DNA of 64,000 nt from PALSA-612 sp963791225 (GCA_963791225.1 CAWBRV010000008.1:620001-684000); one strand, 5' to 3'; counted from the first letter of the stretch, positions 18,002 through 27,860 are shown. A program made the numbers and translations. The notes: generated from the sequence alone by a model not told the origin.

Positions 18002-18502
18002 ATGAGCGTCGTTCCGCGCCTTCGAGCCGCAAACCAAGCGTACGCGTCGACCTTCGCGAACGCACGGCTTCCGGTCCACCCGGCCCGGCGGGTCGCTGTC
18101 GTCACCTGCATGGACGCGCGCCTCGACCCGGCGAAGTTCCTCGGGCTCGCGGACGGCGATGCGCACGTGATCCGCAACGCAGGCGGGCTGGTCACCGACG
18201 ACGCGCTGCGCTCGCTCATCATCTCGCATTGGCTGCTCGGCACCCGTGAGGCGGTGATCGTCGGACACGAGGCCTGCGGCATGGTCTCGTTCTCGAACGA
18301 CGAGCTCCAGCAGACGCTCCTGGAGTGGACCGGCCATGATGCGGGCAGCATCGACTTCCTGGCCTTCGACGATCTCGACGAGGCCGTGCGGGCGAGCATG
18401 CAGCGAGTGCAGGAGTGCCCGTTCCTGCCAGGCGCCTACGGAGTGACCGGCTTCGTCTACGACGTCGGGACAGGAGTGATCCGGCCGGTGCCTGGTGACT
18501 GA
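18002..18502 (+). CDS. beta-class carbonic anhydrase
   Basis: About 166 residues from ATG 18002, short but typical for bacterial beta-carbonic anhydrases of this clade. The first zinc site is VVTCMDARLDP (Cys and the Asp-Arg dyad). The second is VIVGHEACGM (His and Cys). It hydrates CO2 to bicarbonate in the cytoplasm. Its last 8 bases overlap the start of the biotin synthase gene, so the two are translationally coupled. That pairing is sensible because bicarbonate is the co-substrate of biotin-dependent carboxylases, but this functional link is an inference. Confidence 0.9.
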   Translation: MSVVPRLRAANQAYASTFANARLPVHPARRVAVVTCMDARLDPAKFLGLADGDAHVIRNAGGLVTDDALRSLIISHWLLGTREAVIVGHEACGMVSFSNDELQQTLLEWTGHDAGSIDFLAFDDLDEAVRASMQRVQECPFLPGAYGVTGFVYDVGTGVIRPVPGD

Positions 18503-19490
18503 GCTCGCGGCCGTCGAGTGGACGGCGCTCGCCGTAAAGGCCCTGGGCGGCGAGCGGCTGTCACGCGAGGAGGCCCGCTCGATCCTGAGGGCTCCCGACG
18601 AGGACTTGCTCCGTCTCCTCGACGCGGCCTTCCTGGTCCGTCGATCGCACTTCGGGCTGGCCGTCAAGCTGAACATGATCGTCAACGCGAAGAGCGGGAT
18701 CTGCCCCGAGGACTGCGGCTATTGCTCGCAGTCGGTCGTGTCGACGGCGCCGATCCCGAAGCATTCGATGCTGGCGGCCGACGTGCTCGTGGACGGGGCG
18801 CGGGAGGCCTGGTCGCGGAAAGCCCGCACCTACTGCATCGTGGCGAGTGGCCGTGGGCCGAGCCCGCGTGAGCTGCGTGAGGTGACGGCGGCCGTGCAGC
18901 GGATCAAGCGCGAGATGCCGATGAAGGTCTGCGCCTGTCTCGGTCTCTTGACGGAAGAGCAGGCGCGCGAGTTGAAGTCGGCCGGCGTCGACCGCTACAA
19001 CCACAACCTGAACACGGCGGCGACACACCACGCGCGGATCACGACGACCCACACCTACGACGACCGCGTGGCGACTATCGAGGCTGTGAAGGAGGCCGGG
19101 ATCTCCCCGTGCGCCGGCTTCATCGCCGGAATGGGGGAGACAGACGATCAGATCGTCGACGTGGCGTTTGCACTCCGCGAGATCGACGCGGATTCGATTC
19201 CCGTCAACTTCCTCACGGCGATCCCCGGGACACCGCTCGAAGGGCGGAAGGAACTCGACCCTCGGCGCTGCCTGAGGATCCTGGCACTCCTGCGGCTCGT
19301 CTGCCCCTCGAAGGAGATCCGCGTCGCCGGAGGGCGCGAGGTCAACCTCCGTTCGCTCCAACCGCTTGCCCTGTACGCCGCGAACTCGATCTTCGTCGGC
19401 GACTACCTGACCACGGAAGGCCAGGCAGCCCAGGCGGACTGGGCGATGCTCGACGATCTCGGGTTCGAGATCGAGGAATGCGCTCTCTAG
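18495..19490 (+). CDS. bioB: biotin synthase BioB
   Basis: A 331-residue radical SAM enzyme that inserts sulfur into dethiobiotin, the last step of biotin synthesis. The 4Fe-4S cysteines are at 70, 74 and 77 (CPEDCGYCSQ). Other family blocks are KVCACLGLL, YNHNLNT, the TTHTYDDR loop, AGMGET, and near the C-terminus the conserved Arg in IRVAGGREVNLR that binds the second cluster. It starts at GTG 18495 inside the carbonic anhydrase gene. No bioA, bioD or bioF is near, so the rest of the pathway must lie elsewhere or dethiobiotin is taken up. Confidence 0.95.
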   Translation: MTELAAVEWTALAVKALGGERLSREEARSILRAPDEDLLRLLDAAFLVRRSHFGLAVKLNMIVNAKSGICPEDCGYCSQSVVSTAPIPKHSMLAADVLVDGAREAWSRKARTYCIVASGRGPSPRELREVTAAVQRIKREMPMKVCACLGLLTEEQARELKSAGVDRYNHNLNTAATHHARITTTHTYDDRVATIEAVKEAGISPCAGFIAGMGETDDQIVDVAFALREIDADSIPVNFLTAIPGTPLEGRKELDPRRCLRILALLRLVCPSKEIRVAGGREVNLRSLQPLALYAANSIFVGDYLTTEGQAAQADWAMLDDLGFEIEECAL

Positions 19491-19559
19491 AGCGCAGCCG
19501 CATTTCGGCGAATCCGCGTCGATCATGCTACGTTCTGGCCCCTTCGTGAGAGAGGTCAC

Positions 19560-19580
19560 ATGAAGTCGAGCGGGATTTGA
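19560..19580 (+). promoter_or_regulatory. possible leader peptide coupled to otsA
   Basis: An ATG at 19560, five bases behind GAGAGG, opens a six-codon frame (MKSSGI) that ends in TGA at 19578-19580. That stop overlaps the TTG start of otsA (TTGA). Such an arrangement could couple otsA translation to ribosomes ending on the short leader, and would explain the lack of a separate ribosome site for the TTG. Confidence 0.35.
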
Positions 19581-21097
19581 CGCTGACGGAACCACGTGTC
19601 GGAGGTCGCGTTCCGACGTTCGACCACCTGTCCGTCGGAGCGCTTGATGTCCAGCCTCCGCTGGTCCTGCTCGCCAATCGTCTGCCGGTCGTGAAGACAC
19701 CGGCAGGCTGGCGCACCGCCCCAGGTGGTCTCGTGGCCGCTCTCAAGCCCGCGTTCGAGTCGAGACGCGGCCTGTGGGTTGGCTGGGCGGGCCATCCCTC
19801 CGGTCCTCCGCGAACGCTGCCCGGTCTGAGCGCGCAACTCGTGCAGGTGCCGTTGACGCGGAAGGACGTCGAGGGCTACTACCACGGCTTCTCGAACAGC
19901 ACGCTGTGGCCCCTCTTCCACTGCCTGCCAGACCGGGTGACGATCAACGGGCGCTGGTGGCACCAGTACCGCGCCGTCAACATGCGCTTCGCCGAGCGAG
20001 CAATCGAGACGGCACCTCCGGATGCCGTCTTCTGGGTCCACGACTATCAGCTCGCCTGCGTCCCGCTGATGCTCCGGACGCTTGGCGCGACCCAGCCGAT
20101 CGGCTTCTTCCTGCACATACCGTTCCCGGCCCAGGAGCTCTTCGCGCGCCTACCCTGGCGGGAGAAATTGCTCGAAGGTCTTCTCGGGGCCGACGTCGTG
20201 TCGTTCCAGACGGAGGAGTACAGGGAGAACTTCTTCCGAGCTTGCCTGCGTCTGCGGTCGGACGCGACGGCGGACGGCGCGGTCCTGCGTTTTGGCGACG
20301 GGCGATCGGTCACGACGGCGACTCATCCGATCTCGATCGACGCCCACGGGCTCCGCGCACAGGCGCAGTCGCAGGCCGTGGAGCGGGCTCTCGACCGGCT
20401 GCGGGCGCAGTTTTCCGGGAGGCGCGTCCTCGTGGGTGTCGACCGCCTCGACTACACAAAGGGAATCGTCGAGCGCCTTCGCGCGATCGAGCTGCTCCTC
20501 GAGGAGCGACGCGACCTCCGCAACAAGATCGCCTTCCTCCAGATCGCCGTGCCGAGCCGCGGTGACATCCGCGAGTACCGAGAGTTGCGCTCTGAGGTCG
20601 AGGAGATGGTGGGCCGGATCAACGGACGCTTCACGCAGTCCGGCGAGGACGTGCCCGTCCACTACCTCTATCGCGGCGTTTCACCGACCCGGCTGCTCGC
20701 CTACTATCGCCTGGCCGATGTCTGCCTGGTGACATCGTTGCGGGACGGGATGAATCTCGTCGCGAAGGAGTTCGTCGTCTGCCAGGGTGCGGGAGAGGGG
20801 GCCGGTGTGCTCGTCCTTAGCGAGTTCGCAGGCGCGTCCGAGGAATTGCGTGAGGCTCTGCCCTGCAACCCGTTCGACATCGAGGGCCTGGCCGGTGTCC
20901 TGGCCAAGGCGCTGGCCCTCAACGAGGACGACCGCCGGACGCGCCTCGCGTGCATGGCCGAGCGGGTCGCCCAGCACGACGTCTTCGCCTGGCTCGGCGA
21001 CGAGATGGACGCGCTCGAGCCGGAGCCTAGGAGTGTCCGAGGGGACAGGCAGGACAGGCTCGAGATTCGCGCCGCGGAGACGCTGCTGGCAGACTAG
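19577..21097 (+). CDS. otsA: trehalose-6-phosphate synthase OtsA
   Basis: A 506-residue GT20 glycosyltransferase that joins UDP- or ADP-glucose to glucose-6-phosphate to make trehalose-6-phosphate, a stress and compatible-solute precursor. Motifs: LANRLPV near the start, APGGLV, WVHDYQL, the diphosphate-binding DRLDYTKGI, and LVTSLRDGMNLVAKEFV near 390. It begins with TTG at 19577; no in-frame ATG or GTG is near. No phosphatase gene (otsB) is adjacent. The kinase gene follows after only 5 bases, so both may lie on one transcript. Confidence 0.95.
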   Translation: MTLTEPRVGGRVPTFDHLSVGALDVQPPLVLLANRLPVVKTPAGWRTAPGGLVAALKPAFESRRGLWVGWAGHPSGPPRTLPGLSAQLVQVPLTRKDVEGYYHGFSNSTLWPLFHCLPDRVTINGRWWHQYRAVNMRFAERAIETAPPDAVFWVHDYQLACVPLMLRTLGATQPIGFFLHIPFPAQELFARLPWREKLLEGLLGADVVSFQTEEYRENFFRACLRLRSDATADGAVLRFGDGRSVTTATHPISIDAHGLRAQAQSQAVERALDRLRAQFSGRRVLVGVDRLDYTKGIVERLRAIELLLEERRDLRNKIAFLQIAVPSRGDIREYRELRSEVEEMVGRINGRFTQSGEDVPVHYLYRGVSPTRLLAYYRLADVCLVTSLRDGMNLVAKEFVVCQGAGEGAGVLVLSEFAGASEELREALPCNPFDIEGLAGVLAKALALNEDDRRTRLACMAERVAQHDVFAWLGDEMDALEPEPRSVRGDRQDRLEIRAAETLLAD

Positions 21098-21102
21098 GCA
21101 CG

Positions 21103-23667
21103 ATGACGGGGGTCGCATCCGGACTCGAAATCGGAAGTGTCTTCCGTGGATATCGGATCGACTCCGTGCTCGGCCACGGCGGCATGGGTGCCGTCTATCT
21201 CGCGACGCATCTCCGCCTCGAACGCCGGGTCGCGATCAAGGTGCTCCTTCCGGAGCTTGCTGAAGACGAGAGCTTCCGGGAGCGGTTCATCCGCGAGTCG
21301 CAGCTCGCGGCGTCGCTCGAGCACCCGAACATCGTGCCCGTCTACGACTCGGACGAGGAGGACGGTGTCCTCTACATAGCGATGCGTTTCATCGAGGGGG
21401 AGGATCTCGGCTCGATGCTCCGTCGCGACGGCGCGCTCGACCCGGAGTTGGCCGTCTCCATGATCGGGCAGGCCGGCTCCGCGCTCGACGCCGCCCACGC
21501 CTCCGGCCTCGTCCATCGCGACGTGAAGCCCGCGAACATCCTGATCGCGGGTGACGGGAAGCACGTGTACCTGACCGACTTCGGGGTGGCGAAGCGGCTG
21601 GCGGCGCCGGGACTCACGCGCACCGGGTTCTTCGTCGGGACCGTCGACTACTGCTCGCCGGAGCAGATCGAGGGCAAGACCGTCGATGCCCGCTCGGACA
21701 TCTACGCGCTCGGGGGAGTGCTCTTCCACTGTCTGGCGGGGCGACCCCCTTATGAGAAGGACTCCGATGTCGCTGTGATCACTGCGCATCTGCTCGATCC
21801 GCCACCGACGATCTCCTCGGTTCGCGCGAATCTGCCGGAGACCGTGGACGCGGTGATCGGCAAGGCGATGGCCAAGCGACCGGAGGATCGGTACCAGACG
21901 GCCGGCGAACTCGTCACCGCCACCCACCAAGCCATGACCGAGCCGCGGCCCGCGACGGCTGCTGCGCCCACCGACCCCTCGAGCGAGGCTGAGGCCACGG
22001 AGACGGTGGAGGCCGTTGTTGCGCCCGAGACGGTGGCGGCTCCCGGGACGGCCCTGCCGACCCAGCCGTCCCCCGTGGTCGAGGGCGAGAAGGCGGAGCC
22101 CACGGTTACGGCCAAGGCGGCTCGTCGACTCCCGGCGTCGCGCCGAACGCTGATCGTCGTCGGCGTCCTCGTGCTCGCAGCCGTGGCCGCCGTCGTCGCC
22201 GTCCTTGCCACGCGGGGAAGCTCGAACGCGACGAAGTCGACGTCACCGCCTCCTCCCCCCGCGAGCCCCGGCACGCCCACCGGACCGGGCGTCCCGACGA
22301 CGGCGCGGCCCTGGCTGGCGAGCGCCGGCGGATCGCTGTACGCCACGAGCCCGAACGGGGTCGTGGCCCAGCTCGATCCCGGCACGCTCCGTCAGGTGAG
22401 CGCGATCCCCGACCCCGCCCACCCGCGGGCGATGGTCGCGAGCGGCAGCAGGATCGTCACCGCCGACGATCGCACGGTCACCGTCTACCGGACGCCAAAC
22501 TTCACACCGGTCGGCGCGGTCGGCTTCGGCCCGAAGCCGATTCTCGCCGCGGGCGCGGCGAACGCACCGATCGCGATCGCCCGGACGACCGGCGCGGCGG
22601 GCGGCCGCATCTGCGTCGTCCACGCGACGTCGAGCGATCCATCGAAGACCCTCGAGCCGTGCGTGGACACCGCCGGCTTCGCTCCCGCAGGCCTCGGCGT
22701 CGCAGCCGGCGGGCGCGTCCTCGTCGCCGATCGCGCCGGCGGCAAGGTCGAGCTGCTGACCGTCAACGGCGGCCAGCTCGTGGCCGGGCCCGAGCACGAC
22801 GCAGGGTCCCAGCCGTCGGGACGGCTGATCGCGTTCCGCAAGAACCTGTTCGTGCCTGTCGCCCGCGGTGTCGCCGTCCTCGACCTCGCGACCGGCGGTC
22901 TCCGGCGGACCATCGAGCTCCCCGCGCGGCCGAGCGACATCTGGGTCGCCTCGACTGGGCGCCTCTTCGCGGCTCTCCCGAGTCTCGGCAAGGTGGCAGT
23001 CGTCGACGTGACCGCTCCGTCGCAGAAGCCCCGTCTCGTCAAGGTCGCGAAGGGTGTCGCGGGCCTCGGCGGCGGCCGGCTCTCCTCCGGCGACGAGTCC
23101 GTCTATGCGGCGACGCTCGACGGCCGGGTGGCGCGCCTCGACCCGCTGACGGGCGAGGTGGTCACGGTGAGGACGATCCCCGCTCTCGCAGGGAAGGCGC
23201 CGGCGGCGCTCGAGGTGAGCGACGTCACGTTCACGAGCGCCGGCCGCAACGTGACTGCCGTGATCCACCTCACCGGGGGGACACTGCCGGCCCAGAGCCT
23301 CGTGACCAAGGACGCCCGCATCAACCTCGGCAGCGCCGCGCTCGCGATGTGGGAGGGCGGCATCGTGACGAAGGTGGGCGCCAAGCAGGGCTCGGGCCTG
23401 AAGATCACGTTCAAGCCGCAGGCGGGCCGCCTGATCGTGAACGCCGCGGCGAAGCGCGGCGCCTTCACCCACCTCGCGGTGCACCTCGGCGCGGGCCGTC
23501 GCTCCGTCGTGCTCGCGTTCACGAAGGCCGTTCCCAAGCAGGTCACGCCGCCGTCCCCGCCTTCCTCCGACTCCGCCCGCCTCGCCTCCACCGGCCTCGC
23601 CTCCACCGGCATCTCCACCTCCGCCTCCGCCGCCGACCACGACGACGCCGACCATCGGGTAGATTGA
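21103..23667 (+). CDS. transmembrane Ser/Thr kinase with beta-propeller-like ectodomain
   Basis: An 854-residue PknB-like kinase. The catalytic domain (about 12-275) has GHGGMGAVYLAT, VAIKVLL, HRDVKPANILI, LTDFGVAK and SPEQIEGKT. An acidic Pro/Ala-rich linker leads to one membrane helix at about 347-369. The outer part (about 390-830) is a chain of short beta blades with motifs such as GSLYATSPNGVVAQLDPGTL, RVLVADRAGGKVEL and VYAATLDGRVARLDP, resembling YVTN/NHL propellers. The tail is Ser/Thr-rich. The signal bound outside is unknown. It follows otsA by 5 bases and precedes the InlB-repeat gene by 14 bases, so that secreted protein may be its partner. Confidence 0.88.
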   Translation: MTGVASGLEIGSVFRGYRIDSVLGHGGMGAVYLATHLRLERRVAIKVLLPELAEDESFRERFIRESQLAASLEHPNIVPVYDSDEEDGVLYIAMRFIEGEDLGSMLRRDGALDPELAVSMIGQAGSALDAAHASGLVHRDVKPANILIAGDGKHVYLTDFGVAKRLAAPGLTRTGFFVGTVDYCSPEQIEGKTVDARSDIYALGGVLFHCLAGRPPYEKDSDVAVITAHLLDPPPTISSVRANLPETVDAVIGKAMAKRPEDRYQTAGELVTATHQAMTEPRPATAAAPTDPSSEAEATETVEAVVAPETVAAPGTALPTQPSPVVEGEKAEPTVTAKAARRLPASRRTLIVVGVLVLAAVAAVVAVLATRGSSNATKSTSPPPPPASPGTPTGPGVPTTARPWLASAGGSLYATSPNGVVAQLDPGTLRQVSAIPDPAHPRAMVASGSRIVTADDRTVTVYRTPNFTPVGAVGFGPKPILAAGAANAPIAIARTTGAAGGRICVVHATSSDPSKTLEPCVDTAGFAPAGLGVAAGGRVLVADRAGGKVELLTVNGGQLVAGPEHDAGSQPSGRLIAFRKNLFVPVARGVAVLDLATGGLRRTIELPARPSDIWVASTGRLFAALPSLGKVAVVDVTAPSQKPRLVKVAKGVAGLGGGRLSSGDESVYAATLDGRVARLDPLTGEVVTVRTIPALAGKAPAALEVSDVTFTSAGRNVTAVIHLTGGTLPAQSLVTKDARINLGSAALAMWEGGIVTKVGAKQGSGLKITFKPQAGRLIVNAAAKRGAFTHLAVHLGAGRRSVVLAFTKAVPKQVTPPSPPSSDSARLASTGLASTGISTSASAADHDDADHRVD

Positions 23668-23681
23668 GGCGCTTCAGCTCG

Positions 23682-25930
23682 ATGAGACGCTCAGGGGTCA
23701 GCCGGATCGTCAAGCTGCGGCGCGGGAGGGGAAGCACCTCGCCGTTGCGCCTGCTGGGGCTCGTGCTCGTCGGCTGCCTCGTTGCGTGCGCGTGCTTCCT
23801 GCTCGTCCGCGGCCGCCCGCGCCGCAGCCTGCTGACCGGCAGCAGTCCGGGACGTGACGCACGAGCAGTGCAACCGGTGACGGCACTCTCGTGGACCGTC
23901 GCTGACCGTCCTCACTCCGGGCTCGGGTTCGCGGAACGGTGACTGACAACTTAGCAGCACCTCGTGCAGATCGACATGACCCGACAGACGTCCTGCGATG
24001 GCCGTTCGACGGTCCGCCTGTCGGTCGACGTAACGGCTCGACGGCGACTGCCACGCCTCCGGCTGGACGCCTTCACCCGCTGGGGCCGTGACTGCGACAG
24101 TCCGACCAGGGCACTTCTCCGAGGCCTGCGACGTCGTCGGCGAGTGCCGAGACGATGAGCCAGCGTGACGTGAGCGCGACGTTCTCGCGGCCGCTGGAGA
24201 CCCTGACCGTCAACGTGACCGGCGAACGGGACGGTCACGGGCCACGGATCAACTGCCCCGCGACGTGCCAGGCGAGCTACCCGAAGGGCAGCAGGTGACG
24301 CTCGACCGAGACGCCGGGCCAGGGATGAGACGTTCGACGGCTGGGGCGGCGACTGCTCGACCGCCGGGACGAAGACGCAGTGCACGGTGATGCTGCACGG
24401 GGACAAGATCGTCGCCACGTCGTTCGTCGCCGACGCTGACCGTTCAGAAGGCCGGAACCGGGACAGGCTCCGTCACCAGCTCTCCGGCCGGGATCGCGTG
24501 CGGCGGGACCTGTACAGCGCAGTTCGGCCAGGGCGCCCAGGTGACGCTGACGGAGACACCGACGCCGGCTCGTCGTTCTCGGGCTGGGGAGGGGCTGCTC
24601 CGGTTCCGCGACCACCTGCACCGTGACCATGAACGCGGTGAAGACGGTGACCGCGACGTTCACGAAGACCCAGGGCCAGGGCCGACGACCCTGACCGTCC
24701 ACACGACCGGCGCCGGGCAGGGATCGGTGTCGAGCAGCCCGGCGGGAATCGCCTGCGGCAGCACGTGCTCGGCCTCGTTCACGAGCGGCCAGGCGGTCGT
24801 CCTGACGGCGACGGCGGCGTCGAAGTCGTCCTTCTTCGCAGGCTGGAAGGGCGACTGCGCGGGAACAGCGTCGACGTGCAGCCTGACGATGAGCGCCAAC
24901 AGGGATGCGACGGCCGACTTCGAGCCTGCTCCGACGATCGGCGACGCGCAGACGCCGCAGCTTCCGCCCCTCTATCCGCCGCCGACCTCCGGCCTCTCCG
25001 TGAACGTCTCAGGCGACGGCTCCGTGATCAGTGAGGCCACCTCGCGCGGTCTGGCGGTCGTCGGCCGCGCGTCGGCCGTCGCCGCCACCGTCAAGTGCGG
25101 GCTCGTCGGCTTCCAGTGCTACACGACGGTGAAACCCGGATCGACCGCTGACGCTGCTCGCCAAGGCGGGTCCGGGTTACAAGTTCGTCGGCTGGAGCGG
25201 CCCCTGCACCGTGCAAGGCGGGGCGTGCCGGGTCGGGCTCGCCGGCGCGCGCACGGTGTCGGCGCACTTCGCTCCCAAGGTGAAGTCGAGCACGTTCTCG
25301 GCCGGCCTCGCCCCGACCCCCAAGTTCAGGGTCAAGTGGAGGGCAAGCGTGGGTCGCGGCACGATCAGGATCTCCGGCACGGTCGGGAAGCCGGTGCTCG
25401 CCAAGGTGCAGCTCCGCCGTCCGCACGGCGGACCACTGCTCACCGAGACCCAGACGCTCGATGCGGGGCACTTCGTCCTCCTGCCCAAGCTGCTGCCCGG
25501 CCTGCTCGCCGGCGGCGCCCATCTCTTCCCGGGCGGATTCATGGTGTCGCTGACGGGCACGAGTGGAAAGCTGAAGATGCCGCTGCAGATCCAGACCGTC
25601 ACGCTCCCCGCCCCGCCCGAAGGAGTCGTCCGCAAGTCCTACCTCAGCGCGTCCAAGGGAACCCGGCCGGTGAAGTCGGTCTCTGCGAACGGGCACCAGG
25701 CATATGCGAACTTCCTCTTCCAGAACCAGCCCGTGCGGCGGAGCACGCTCTCGATTCTCTGGTACTGGCCGAACGGCAAGCTTCTCGGCACGATCAAGAA
25801 GTCGAACCGACCGTCGATCGTCAGCTTCATCCGTGTCCCGGCTGCCGACTCACTTCCGAAGGGCAACTGGGTGGCCGAGCTACGGGCAGGGAGCAAGATC
25901 GTCCAGCGTCTGCTCATCCGGGTCCGTTAG
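23682..25930 (+). pseudogene. secreted InlB B-repeat-type protein, many frameshifts
   Basis: The frame from ATG 23682 gives a basic N-terminus and a strong membrane/signal segment (LLGLVLVGCLVACACFLLV). After that the coding sequence jumps between frames at least seven times up to about 25147, then stays open to TAG at 25930. Pieced together it encodes at least four repeats of the bacterial InlB B-repeat type, each opening with LTV or LSV and containing SPAG..C, a Cys near 20 residues on, and F.GW.GDC followed by C-x-V/L-T-M. Repeats begin near 24203, 24436, 24691 and 24994; a poorer one begins near 23902. The intact end (25211-25930) is a separate beta-rich domain. The gene may be a decayed surface protein or a badly assembled repeat region. 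Confidence 0.7.
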
Positions 25931-25968
25931 GTCGCCGACCCGGGTCTCGGGTGGTGCGGGCCGGCGGT

Positions 25969-26553
25969 TCAACTCGCCAGGCTGAGCGCCTCAATCCCCC
26001 CGGCAGCCTTCGCCAGCGATGGTCCGTCGAACAGGTAAGGCGTCGCGTTCGGAATCGTGTGCGCCGGAGCGTCGAGGCTTGTCGAGCCTGCCGCGGCGTT
26101 GAGCGCGTATCGGATCGGAATCTCGTGGCAGACGACGAGCACGCAGCTCCGGCCGCTCGCGAGCAATCTCCGGTAGGCCTCCGCGTAGCGGCGCGCTGCA
26201 TCGTCGAGGCTCTCCCCACCGGGGAATCGGTCCGCTCGCGTGTGCTCTGCCTTCCACGTACGGAACTCCTCGACAGTCACCCCCTCGAGGTCGCCCACAT
26301 AGACGTCGTCGAGCAGGGGGTCGACTTCCACTGGGACATCCCGGCCGGCCAGAGCCAGCGCCGCCGTCTCCTGCGTTCGCCCGAAGCGTGTGTGCACGCA
26401 GAGATCGAAAGGCAGGTTCGAAAGCTGAATCCCGAGCAAGCCGGCCTGCTCTCGGCCCTCGTCGGTGATGTGCACCGGCCGGGACGGGTCGCCGTTGACT
26501 CGATGCTCGACGTTCAGCTCCGAGTACGCGTGCCGTGCAAGGACAACGAACAC
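25969..26553 (-). CDS. histidine phosphatase family protein
   Basis: A 194-residue phosphoglycerate-mutase-like phosphatase starting at GTG 26553. The catalytic His lies in LARHAYSELN, the first Arg pair in TRFGRTQETA, the acid residue in VGDLEG, and the second His in VVCHEIPIRY. Such enzymes remove phosphate from small molecules or proteins through a phospho-His intermediate; the substrate cannot be told. It converges with the InlB-repeat gene, 38 bases apart, and has a 284-base upstream region of its own. Confidence 0.85.
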   Translation of the reverse strand: MFVVLARHAYSELNVEHRVNGDPSRPVHITDEGREQAGLLGIQLSNLPFDLCVHTRFGRTQETAALALAGRDVPVEVDPLLDDVYVGDLEGVTVEEFRTWKAEHTRADRFPGGESLDDAARRYAEAYRRLLASGRSCVLVVCHEIPIRYALNAAAGSTSLDAPAHTIPNATPYLFDGPSLAKAAGGIEALSLAS

Positions 26554-26586
26554 GGCGGCCCTACCCTGGAAGCTCCCGCTGAGCCC

Positions 26587-26601
26587 GTTTCACGGTGAAA
26601 C
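26587..26601. promoter_or_regulatory. perfect palindrome upstream of phosphatase gene
   Basis: GTTTCAC and GTGAAAC (26587-26593 and 26595-26601) form a perfect 7-base inverted repeat around one base. It lies 34 bases upstream of the histidine phosphatase start, where an operator would act. The rest of the gap 26554-26837 holds no gene I can support. Confidence 0.4.
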
Positions 26602-26837
26602 CGTCACAGCGGGTGTAGCCGGTAATCGAGCCCGTAGCTCGAACGACGAGGATCCGGGCCATCACGGTCCATCCCGCCGAGAGCTTAGAGCGTGCAAGAG
26701 AATGAGGCATCGCGCTTCTGGAGGGCGACATCACGCAGGCCTGGCCAGCACACAGCCGACCGGTGTCACGGGTGTGGTACGGATCATCGCCGGACAACCG
26801 CCAGCCGGTGTCCGTGCCGCCGAATATCCCGCCGGGA

Positions 26838-27860
26838 TCAACTGTCGATGGACATCTCGGTGTGGCCGCCGAACTCCTTGCGCATGGCCGAGAGCAGCTT
26901 GTCGGCGAACTGGGCCTCGCCGCGGGACGAGAAGCGCTCGTAGAGCGCGCTCGACAGCACCGGGACGGGTACGGCCTCCTCGACGGCGGCGAGAACGGTC
27001 CAGCGGCCCTCGCCCGAGTCCGACACGAACCCCCCGAAGTCGTCCAGCCTGGGCGACTCGGAGAGCGCGTGCGCGGTCAGGTCGAGAAGCCACGAGGCGA
27101 CCACCGAGCCGCGTCGCCAGACCTCCGCGACGTCGGGCACGGGAAGGTCGTACTGGTAGTACTCGGGCTGACGAAGCGGCGTCACCTCGGCGCTCGCCTC
27201 TGTCGGCTGGAGCTTGCCGGCGTTCGCCTTCTGGAGCACGTTCAGCCCTTCGGCGTACGCGGCCATGATCCCGTACTCGATGCCGTTGTGCACCATCTTC
27301 ACGAAGTGCCCGGCGCCGTTCGGGCCGCAGTGAAGGTAGCCCTGCTCGGCCGGCGACGGATCGCCCGTCTTCCCCTCTGTCCGGGGAGCGGTGTCGACGC
27401 CCGGCGCGAGCGAGGCGAAGATCGGGTCGAGCCGTTGCACCGGCTCGTCGTCGCCGCCGATCATCAGGCAGAAGCCTCGCTCGAGCCCGTGCACGCCCCC
27501 GGAGGTGCCGACGTCGACGAGGTGAACGCCCTTTGGAGCGAGCGAGGCGGCCCGGTCGATGTCGTCGCGGTAGTAGCTGTTGCCGCCGTCGATGATCGTG
27601 TCGCCGGGCTCGAGATGCTCCATCAGTTCGTCCACGACCCGGCCGACGAGCGCCGCCGGCACCATGATCCAGGCCGCGCGCGGCTGCTCGAGCTTCGAGA
27701 CGAACTCCGCGAGCGAGAAGGAGCCCGTAGCGCCCTCCGACTCGAGGCGAGCGACGGCGTCTGGGCTCACGTCGAAGACGACGCAGTCGTGGCCGTCCTT
27801 GATCAGGCGCCTGACCATGTTCGCGCCCATCCGCCCCAGACCGATCATCCCGAGCTGCAT
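26838..27860 (-). CDS. gnd: 6-phosphogluconate dehydrogenase, decarboxylating (short form)
   Basis: A 340-residue enzyme of the short class that oxidises and decarboxylates 6-phosphogluconate to ribulose-5-phosphate with NAD(P)+. The Rossmann motif GLGRMG is at residues 8-13. IDGGNSYY, VGTSGGVHGLERGFCLMIGG (residues near 115-135) and KMVHNGIEYG with the catalytic Lys and substrate residues follow. It supplies pentose phosphates that the phosphoketolase at 14549 could use. It stands alone between two intergenic regions. Confidence 0.95.
   Translation of the reverse strand: MQLGMIGLGRMGANMVRRLIKDGHDCVVFDVSPDAVARLESEGATGSFSLAEFVSKLEQPRAAWIMVPAALVGRVVDELMEHLEPGDTIIDGGNSYYRDDIDRAASLAPKGVHLVDVGTSGGVHGLERGFCLMIGGDDEPVQRLDPIFASLAPGVDTAPRTEGKTGDPSPAEQGYLHCGPNGAGHFVKMVHNGIEYGIMAAYAEGLNVLQKANAGKLQPTEASAEVTPLRQPEYYQYDLPVPDVAEVWRRGSVVASWLLDLTAHALSESPRLDDFGGFVSDSGEGRWTVLAAVEEAVPVPVLSSALYERFSSRGEAQFADKLLSAMRKEFGGHTEMSIDS

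Noticed and set aside
22243..23655. 470-codon open frame opposite the propeller kinase
   Set aside because: Low-complexity Arg/Gly/Asp product with no motif; the plus strand encodes the continuous kinase ectodomain.
24541..26598. Single 685-codon frame running through the InlB repeats into the phosphatase gene
   Set aside because: Only its first part (to about 25147) is coding; after that the real repeats continue in another frame and the rest is antisense to the histidine phosphatase.
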